Shown here in pieces: positions 6,452 to 10,766 of a stretch of DNA of 10,766 nucleotides. The stretch spans positions 1 to 10,766 of the forward strand of contig JAUVYS010000036.1 of the NCBI GenBank assembly GCA_030602965.1, written 5' to 3'. Position numbers and translations under genes: made by a program. A model generated the notes under the pieces. That model saw only the letters and a program-made list of their open reading frames with translations, was not told the origin of the DNA and did no database searches. This stretch comes from Candidatus Bathyarchaeota archaeon. Lineage in GTDB: Archaea; Thermoproteota; Bathyarchaeia; RBG-16-48-13; JAGMEO01. Position 1 is the stretch's first letter. Every line of letters begins with the position of its first letter.

Positions 6452-7129
6452 TTATCGTTTTTTCTTGTTTAGAAGTTGTTTTGCTTTTTCTGCTACGACG
6501 TCTTTAAGTCCCCAACCCAGGGCAACGCCAAGTCCAACTCCGATTCCTAGGGCCGCGCCCCAGGAGAGGGAATTTGCGAATGTGTAAAGGATTGATACAT
6601 CCACCTGCATCATTGATAGTCCAATTGTAACAACCATAAAGTAAAGGAAAAATCTCAGAGCACCCACAATCAAACTTGCGTATTCAGCTGTCGCTGTTTC
6701 TACAAAGCTTCTCATCATGTCACTTATAGCGTCAGTGACTATTATTCCACCTATTATTATGAATACTCCGGCAAGTAGACTGGGAATGTATCCAACTACT
6801 TGATTCATGAAATTGCTTAAAGCTGGTATTTTAAGAATGTCAGAAGCTGTTAATAGAGCGATTAAGTATATGAACCACCTTACTGTCAAATCAAAGAATT
6901 TTACAACAGTTATACCTGACTTTTCTATTGCTTTACCAACCATTGTCTTTAATAGTGCATCATCGACACCTATCTGGTCGAGTACTTTTGAGAATGTTTT
7001 TCCAATAATTCTTCCTGCAATCCATCCTATGAGAAGAACAATGAATACCCCTAGTAGGGTTGGTAAATATCCAACGAAGCTTATCCACATGTTTGATAGT
7101 AAGTTCGACATTACTTCAGACCAAGTCAT
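6452..7129 (-). CDS. MscS-related membrane protein with TM-helix (CmpX-like) repeats
   Basis: A 225-residue membrane protein with about five hydrophobic helices (near 16-45, 76-100, 111-136, 150-178 and 185-208). Two stretches are copies of one motif: YLPTLLGVFIVLLIGWIAG and YIPSLLAGVFIIIGGIIV, as in the conserved TM-helix repeat (PF05552) of CmpX-type, MscS-related proteins. The last helix is rich in Gly and Ala and ends GWGLKDVV, similar to the pore helix and its exit in MscS channels. The cytoplasmic beta domain of MscS is absent; a short basic tail (NKKKR) follows instead. A role in osmotic or membrane-tension response is the family-based guess. I chose the ATG at 7129 because GAGAG stands about eight bases before it; a TTG two codons upstream is possible. 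TATA-like sequences lie at 7155-7175. Confidence 0.75.
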   Translation of the reverse strand: MTWSEVMSNLLSNMWISFVGYLPTLLGVFIVLLIGWIAGRIIGKTFSKVLDQIGVDDALLKTMVGKAIEKSGITVVKFFDLTVRWFIYLIALLTASDILKIPALSNFMNQVVGYIPSLLAGVFIIIGGIIVTDAISDMMRSFVETATAEYASLIVGALRFFLYFMVVTIGLSMMQVDVSILYTFANSLSWGAALGIGVGLGVALGWGLKDVVAEKAKQLLNKKKR

Positions 7130-7188
7130 AGTCAATCTCTCATTTTATAGAAGTGTTTAAATCAAGTATTTATCTGTATGGATGGATC

Positions 7189-7200
7189 AATCGATCGATT
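7189..7200. promoter_or_regulatory. Perfect palindrome, possible operator
   Basis: AATCGATCGATT reads the same on both strands. It lies 60-70 bases before the membrane protein start, upstream of its TATA-like elements, where an archaeal activator or repressor could bind. No second copy was noticed in the window. Confidence 0.3.
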
Positions 7201-7378
7201 TGTAATTTGACTGGTATCTAGGTTATATTCAGCTCCGAGAAAGAATGAGCCTAGTTTTTCAGGAGGTAATTTTCATTCCATCTCAACTTGTCAAGAATTG
7301 TAATCGGAGAAATGTTTTGTTAATTTGTTTAAAAGTTATTCTTTTTCAGATTTATGAAAGAAAATGAGGTTCCAATGG

Positions 7379-7390
7379 TAAATATAATAA
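7379..7390 (+). promoter_or_regulatory. Putative TATA box of the DUF1508 gene
   Basis: AAATATAATAA about 47-57 bases before the ATG would start transcription near 7410 and leave a leader containing the GGTGA ribosome-binding site (7424-7428). Confidence 0.3.
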
Positions 7391-7436
7391 GTCTCATGAC
7401 AAAATATTATGAAATGAAAGTGGGTGAAAGCAAAAA

Positions 7437-7805
7437 ATGGCTGATCCAAAATTTGAACTATATAAGGATGCTACTGGAAAATTCAGATTCAGATTATTGG
7501 CACCAAACGGTGAAATAATTGCTGTTGGAGAGGCGTATGAGTCAAAGAGAGGCTGTATTAATGGAATGGAGTCGGTGAAAAGAAATGTGTTAAAGGCAGA
7601 TGTGATGGATCTAACACGTGGAAAAACTATTAAACTTGAAGTTGAAAAAAAAGTTGGACAACGAATTCAAATGGTAGAAAAAAAGAGTGGGAAAATCGAT
7701 GAAGCTAATTTGCCTTGGATGATAGGTTTAGCATTTGGTACAGTAGTTCTTATTTTAGCTTTTGCTATTATGATAGCTATTCAGGTAGGTCTGATCACAC
7801 TATGA
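7437..7805 (+). CDS. DUF1508 domain protein with C-terminal membrane helix
   Basis: A 122-residue protein with two parts. Residues 4-50 match the DUF1508 (YegP) fold: FELYKDATGKFRFRLLAPNGEIIAVGEAYESKRGCINGMESVKRN, a small beta-rich domain usually found singly or in tandem in soluble proteins. A charged linker (51-90) follows, then one strong hydrophobic helix (about 94-120, PWMIGLAFGTVVLILAF...), ending the protein. There is no signal peptide, so the DUF1508 part is probably on the cytoplasmic side of a tail-anchored protein, though this orientation is inference. GGTGA stands about nine bases before the ATG and matches the archaeal 16S end. It is transcribed away from the MscS-related gene. 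The function of DUF1508 is not established. Confidence 0.75.
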   Translation: MADPKFELYKDATGKFRFRLLAPNGEIIAVGEAYESKRGCINGMESVKRNVLKADVMDLTRGKTIKLEVEKKVGQRIQMVEKKSGKIDEANLPWMIGLAFGTVVLILAFAIMIAIQVGLITL

Positions 7806-7836
7806 ATGCCAATTAATTTTTCAAATCATAGTTTTA

Positions 7837-7858
7837 AACTTTTTTCTCTTTTTTTTGG
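7837..7858 (+). terminator. T-rich terminator of the DUF1508 gene
   Basis: Within 32-52 bases of the stop there are runs of six and eight Ts, typical of archaeal intrinsic termination. No stable hairpin is needed or seen. Confidence 0.5.
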
Positions 7859-8053
7859 TTTTAACATTTTTATGTAGTAGAGTTTCAATTTCTATTATTT
7901 CTAGCATTTCTTAGTTCATATTTGTAATATGAATAAGGCCTATCTATGGCAAATAATGCTGATTAACTACGAAAAAAATATCGAACTATAACTTTCGTAT
8001 TTTTATTAACATTTTTTTGTTAAAGCGATTTCTAGCTGAGAACCCTATCGGCA

Positions 8054-8073
8054 ACATGCATGTGTTATAAATA
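8054..8073 (+). promoter_or_regulatory. cofE promoter: palindrome plus TATA box
   Basis: TTATAAATA (8065-8073) is a good archaeal TATA box 40 bases before the TTG of cofE; transcription should start near 8097-8100. The perfect palindrome ACATGCATGT (8054-8063) lies where the BRE element normally sits, so a dimeric regulator bound there could block TFB. The promoter reading is fairly safe; the operator is inference. Confidence 0.5.
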
Positions 8074-8112
8074 GGTGGGTTTTTCATCTTAACAGATACA
8101 GGTGATGATGAG

Positions 8113-8898
8113 TTGAAATCAGCAAATGAGCAGACAGCATATCCTAGTGTAACGATAATAGGTTTAGCTGGAATTCCGCTAATAGAGAAATATGACGACA
8201 TTGGCAAGATTGTGTGTGAAGCAGCTGAGAAGCAAGAAACTTCTATTCATGATGGCGATGTTATTGTTATTACGCAAAAAATTGTTTCGAAATCTGAAGG
8301 AAGAGTTGTTGCTTTAGATGAAATTCAACCTTCAGAATTCGCTAAAAAAATATCTAGACACTCTAGAAAAAGCCCAGAATTAATAGAACTTATTTTGCGT
8401 GAATCTAAATCCATCATCAGATTGGTTAATGGCCACATTATCACAGAGACAGGGCAAGGGTGGATGATGGCAAACGCAGGAATCGACGTATCAAATGTTT
8501 CTGGTGGTGATAAAGTATCTCTTCTTCCGGAGGATTCTGATATTTCAGCTCAAAAAATTAGGAAACGAATTGAAACTTTAACAGGAAAATCAGTAGCAGT
8601 AATAATATCAGATACTTCTGGAAGACCATTTCGTGATGGTCACATAGATTTAGCTATTGGATCATCTGGCATTCATCCTTTTTTAGATCGTAAGGGAGAG
8701 AAAGATCTGTTTGGTTATGTTTTGAAAATTAAAAAGACTGCAATAATTGATGTTTTAGCTTCAGCTTCAGAGCTTGTGATAGGTCAGGTTTGTGAGAAAA
8801 TTCCTGTGGCTATAATAAGAGGATATAATTTTGTTCAAAGTGATACAGCTAAGTCAACGATGCTTTTAAGATCTCGTGAGAAAGAGCTTTTCCTTTAG
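8113..8898 (+). CDS. cofE: Coenzyme F420-0:L-glutamate ligase
   Basis: CofE adds glutamate residues to coenzyme F420-0 with GTP, in the cytoplasm, forming the gamma-linked tail of F420. The 261-residue length fits the family. Signatures are IHDGDVIVITQKIVSKSEGR (45-64), LRESKSIIR (about 94-102), WMMANAGIDVSN (117-128), and the metal/nucleotide region ISDTSGRPFRDGHIDLAIG (165-183). The end ASELVIGQ...PVAIIRG is also typical. The start is a TTG with an exact GGTGATG ribosome-binding site six bases before it; no ATG or GTG lies upstream before the stop at 8068. The mobA-like gene follows directly, so the two form an operon. The protein marks this organism as an F420 producer, though the other F420 genes are elsewhere. 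Confidence 0.93.
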   Translation: MKSANEQTAYPSVTIIGLAGIPLIEKYDDIGKIVCEAAEKQETSIHDGDVIVITQKIVSKSEGRVVALDEIQPSEFAKKISRHSRKSPELIELILRESKSIIRLVNGHIITETGQGWMMANAGIDVSNVSGGDKVSLLPEDSDISAQKIRKRIETLTGKSVAVIISDTSGRPFRDGHIDLAIGSSGIHPFLDRKGEKDLFGYVLKIKKTAIIDVLASASELVIGQVCEKIPVAIIRGYNFVQSDTAKSTMLLRSREKELFL

Positions 8899-8908
8899 GG
8901 TTAAGATA

Positions 8909-9532
8909 TTGGATTATTCTGCAATTATTCTATCAGGTGGCTATTCAGAACGTTTTGGAAAAGATAAAGGATTTATTGATTTAATGGGAAAACCTTTGAT
9001 ACAGCATGTTATAGATGCAGTGAGTTCTGTTACAACAGAAATTGTTATTGTGGTTAGTACAGAAAAACAGTTAGAGACTTATTCAAATGCTTTTAGTGAT
9101 TTTACTAAAGTGATAGTTGATGAGAAGTTTGGGAAATCTCCTTTGATTGGTGCTCTAACAGGTTTTCATAATACCAATAACGATTATGTTTTTCTTTTGC
9201 CATGCGATACACCTTTAATTTCAAAAGCTTTGTTGAAACTTTTGGTTGATGCATCACTTGGGCGAAGTGCTGTTATACCTAAATGGCCTAATAGATACAT
9301 TGAGCCTCTTCAAGCAATATACAATAGAAAAGAGGCATATGCTGCTGCATCTGAAGCATTTAATAATAAAAGCTTGAATATGAGAGCTATGATTTCAAAA
9401 CTTAACAATGTACTTTTCCTATCAACAACCACAATCAGTAATATTGACACTGAACTTCATACATTTCATAATGTCAATGACTCTAGCGATCTCAGAATGG
9501 CTGAGAAAATTTTACAATCAAATATATACTAA
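8909..9532 (+). CDS. mobA: MobA-like molybdenum cofactor guanylyltransferase
   Basis: MobA joins GMP to molybdopterin to make the guanine-dinucleotide cofactor used by formate dehydrogenase and formylmethanofuran dehydrogenase. The 207-residue protein has the nucleotide-binding start AIILSGGYSERFGKDKG (5-21), the metal-site LPCDTPLIS (97-105), IEPLQAIYN as the PLxAxY motif (about 131-139), and a final FHNVNDSSDL (186-195) matching the NxNTxxDL end. I chose the TTG at 8909 because it puts the motif seven residues from the start, as in relatives, and AGGG lies about nine bases upstream. A GTG at 8876 would add 11 residues and overlap cofE. MobA, MobB-free MobA-like and related transferases such as CofC share the fold, but the motifs fit MobA best. 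Confidence 0.82.
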   Translation: MDYSAIILSGGYSERFGKDKGFIDLMGKPLIQHVIDAVSSVTTEIVIVVSTEKQLETYSNAFSDFTKVIVDEKFGKSPLIGALTGFHNTNNDYVFLLPCDTPLISKALLKLLVDASLGRSAVIPKWPNRYIEPLQAIYNRKEAYAAASEAFNNKSLNMRAMISKLNNVLFLSTTTISNIDTELHTFHNVNDSSDLRMAEKILQSNIY

Positions 9533-9684
9533 TAGAAATGCCCTGTACGGAAATATTAAATCAGCATTAGAAAAAAGGGTCTTTTTCAGATAATTAATGT
9601 GAAATTTTACTAATTTTCTTACATAATAATTAGAGAAAAGCCATTTTTTAGGTAAAGACCCTAGGGTATTCGCTAATTTATTTA
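9533..9684. terminator. Convergent intergenic region with inverted repeat
   Basis: mobA and radA end towards each other here. A perfect 9-bp inverted repeat AGGGTCTTT/AAAGACCCT (9576-9584 and 9654-9662) encloses 69 bases, with a T run after the left arm and, on the other strand, an A run. An inner TTTTCT/AGAAAA pair (about 9614-9619 and 9634-9639) could extend the structure. The right arm also belongs to the palindrome ACCCTAGGGT (9658-9667). It may serve as a bidirectional terminator. Confidence 0.45.
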
Positions 9685-10701
9685 TTATGTTTTCTCCAGT
9701 AACTCGACTTGTTCTGTAACTTCAGTGGAAACAGCTTCCGTATTCATGGTTCTATCACTATCTGGATCTTCGATACCATTTGATGTTATTACGAAGGTGG
9801 TGGACTCTTCTGGTAGACATGGGCTATCGATAATCTTAGCGACTCGTGTGCCTGCTTTACTTTTTCTCAAATATATGCGGTGTGTAGATGCGTGAGCTAA
9901 AACGTTTCCACCTGCAGGTCTATTAGGGTCACCAAAAAACGCTGCTGGATTTGACTGAATTTGGTTTGTAATAACTACTGCACAGTTATACCCCTCGGCA
10001 AGTCTTAATAGCTTGTGAATGTGGTTGTTTAGTTTCTGTTGTCTGTAGGAGAGGTTCTCTCTTCCCACATATTCTCCTCTGAAGTGACTGATGAGGCTGT
10101 CAACTATGATGAGTTTGATGTTTTCTTCTCTCACCAATCTGAACGCTCTATTTACAAGGAGCATTTGATGGTCGCTGTTGTAGCATCGCGCATAAATTAT
10201 GTTATTAAGTACTTCGTCAGGATCTAAACCGAAGCTTTTGGCCATGTCGTGCACTCTACGTGGATAAAAGGTTCCTTCTGTGTCTAGGAAAAGGACTTTA
10301 CCTCCTAGCCCGCCTTTTTCTAATGGCAGTTGTGTTGTGGCACAAAATTGCATGCATAGCTGGCTTTTTCCAGATCCAAATTCTCCGATGAGTTCAACCA
10401 TCGTCTGTGTCTCGATACCACCAGCTAATAGATCATCAAAATTTTTACTTCCTGTCGTTAACCTTTGAGCCTTTTTTCTTCTTTCATAGAGCTCCATAGC
10501 AGTGATGAAATCTAATCCAAGGAGTTCTCTGGCTGCATTTGTAATTTTATCTGCTGTTTTTTCCCCTATTCCTGACTTTTCGATAAGTTCTCTTAGGGGG
10601 GTGACAGCTAAAGCTTCAATATTAGTGAAACCGGCTGCCTTGAGCTTTGCAGCTGTGGTTTCTCCTATACCTGAAATGTCTACGATTTTAGGATCGTCCA
10701 A
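9685..10701 (-). CDS. radA: DNA repair and recombination protein RadA
   Basis: RadA is the archaeal RecA/Rad51 homologue: it forms filaments on single-stranded DNA and carries out strand exchange. The 338-residue length is usual. Two helix-hairpin-helix motifs (ISGIGETTAAKLKAAG at 9-24 and SGIGEKTADKI at 43-53) bind DNA. The ATPase core has Walker A GEFGSGKSQL (106-115; relatives usually have GSGKT), Walker B LIIVD (197-201), loop L1 at HFRGEYVGRENL (206-217), and loop L2 with NPAAFFGDPNRPAGGNVLAH (251-270). The end is acidic and loose. The start is a TTG (10699-10701) with GAGAGG about seven bases before it and an in-frame stop five codons upstream. It has its own TATA box at 10751-10761. 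Confidence 0.95.
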   Translation of the reverse strand: MDDPKIVDISGIGETTAAKLKAAGFTNIEALAVTPLRELIEKSGIGEKTADKITNAARELLGLDFITAMELYERRKKAQRLTTGSKNFDDLLAGGIETQTMVELIGEFGSGKSQLCMQFCATTQLPLEKGGLGGKVLFLDTEGTFYPRRVHDMAKSFGLDPDEVLNNIIYARCYNSDHQMLLVNRAFRLVREENIKLIIVDSLISHFRGEYVGRENLSYRQQKLNNHIHKLLRLAEGYNCAVVITNQIQSNPAAFFGDPNRPAGGNVLAHASTHRIYLRKSKAGTRVAKIIDSPCLPEESTTFVITSNGIEDPDSDRTMNTEAVSTEVTEQVELLEKT

Positions 10702-10750
10702 TAAATTCCTCTCCTAGATGGCTTAAATACATGTAGAAAGTCTTTGAAGG

Positions 10751-10761
10751 GTATATTTATA
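10751..10761 (-). promoter_or_regulatory. TATA box of radA
   Basis: On the minus strand this reads TATAAATATAC, 50-60 bases before the TTG of radA. Usual spacing starts transcription near 10728, with a leader of about 25 bases that contains the GAGAGG ribosome-binding site. Confidence 0.6.
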
Positions 10762-10766
10762 GTGCC

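Larger units (their letters stand above)
7130..7436. other. Divergent intergenic region with 12-bp palindrome
   Basis: This 307-base region serves as the upstream region of two divergent genes. Near the minus-strand gene are TATA-like elements (7155-7175) and the perfect palindrome AATCGATCGATT (7189-7200). Near the plus-strand gene is AAATATAATAA (7379-7390). A CTAGG/CCTAG inverted repeat (7218-7222 and 7250-7254) is short. A 40-codon frame at 7245-7367 is open but unconvincing. Confidence 0.5.
7806..8112. other. Intergenic region with terminator, hairpins and cofE promoter
   Basis: A 307-base region without a convincing gene. Long T runs at 7837-7858 probably end the DUF1508 transcript. 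Two hairpins follow, TACGAAA/TTTCGTA (7968-7974 and 7993-7999) and TTAACA/TGTTAA (8006-8011 and 8018-8023), and then a palindrome and TATA box before cofE. Confidence 0.55.

Noticed and set aside
7245..7367. Forty-codon plus-strand frame (MSLVFQEVIF start) with an internal AGGAGGT
   Set aside because: No ribosome-binding site before its ATG, no recognisable domain, and it lies in a promoter region; the AGGAGGT within it is followed only by non-start codons.
7354..7521. Plus-strand frame of about 55 codons overlapping the start of the DUF1508 gene
   Set aside because: It is out of frame with the well-supported DUF1508 gene, which has a good GGTGA site and a recognised domain.
9408..9593. Plus-strand frame of 61 codons at the end of mobA
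   Set aside because: It overlaps mobA out of frame and lacks a ribosome-binding site and any motif.
10039..10717. Plus-strand frames opposite radA
   Set aside because: They are antisense to a firmly recognised gene and lack motifs or ribosome-binding sites.
1..10766. CRISPR array, transposase, integrase, rRNA or tRNA genes
   Set aside because: No regularly spaced repeats, transposase motifs or conserved RNA cores were seen on either strand.

Overview
The window looks like a chromosomal contig from an uncultured, AT-rich archaeon. The main evidence is an archaeal RadA recombinase, a coenzyme F420 glutamate ligase (CofE), a RimK-type ATP-grasp ligase of the MptN/CofF kind, a Hef-like helicase, TATA-like boxes in place of bacterial -35/-10 promoters, and GGTGA/GGAGG ribosome-binding sites. 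TTG starts are frequent (about five of thirteen genes). A non-cultured Thermoproteota lineage such as Bathyarchaeia is my guess; nothing in the window fixes the lineage.

Left part (1-1554, minus strand): a tight three-gene operon with an unknown 108-residue protein, an orphan ParB-type (ParB/Spo0J N-terminal fold) protein, and a gene running off the left edge. No ParA is visible. Next to it (1806-3020, plus) lies a Hef-like SF2 helicase that has lost its N-terminal ATP-binding part, so about position 1560-1805 looks like a rearrangement or insertion junction. A very AT-rich gap (3021-3379) precedes a class I SAM methyltransferase.

Middle (4121-6311, plus): a RimK-like glutamate ligase overlaps fdhD by ATGA and is followed by a GYD-domain protein. 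A minus-strand membrane protein of the MscS-related TM-helix (CmpX-like) type then faces away from a plus-strand DUF1508 protein with an added C-terminal membrane helix. Their shared upstream region holds a perfect 12-bp palindrome.

Right (8113-10701): cofE and a mobA-like nucleotidyltransferase form a second cofactor operon, with a clear TATA box, a palindrome abutting it, and hairpins upstream. It converges on radA, which is on the minus strand and has its own TATA box at the right edge.

Four genes (RimK-like ligase, FdhD, CofE, MobA-like) point to one theme: glutamylated C1/F420 cofactors together with molybdopterin-guanine-dinucleotide enzymes, such as F420-linked formate dehydrogenase or formylmethanofuran dehydrogenase. 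None of the enzymes that would use these cofactors is in the window. The most novel-looking items are the ParA-less ParB operon beside a truncated helicase, the DUF1508-membrane fusion opposite a small channel-like protein, and an FdhD that lacks the usual cysteine pair.
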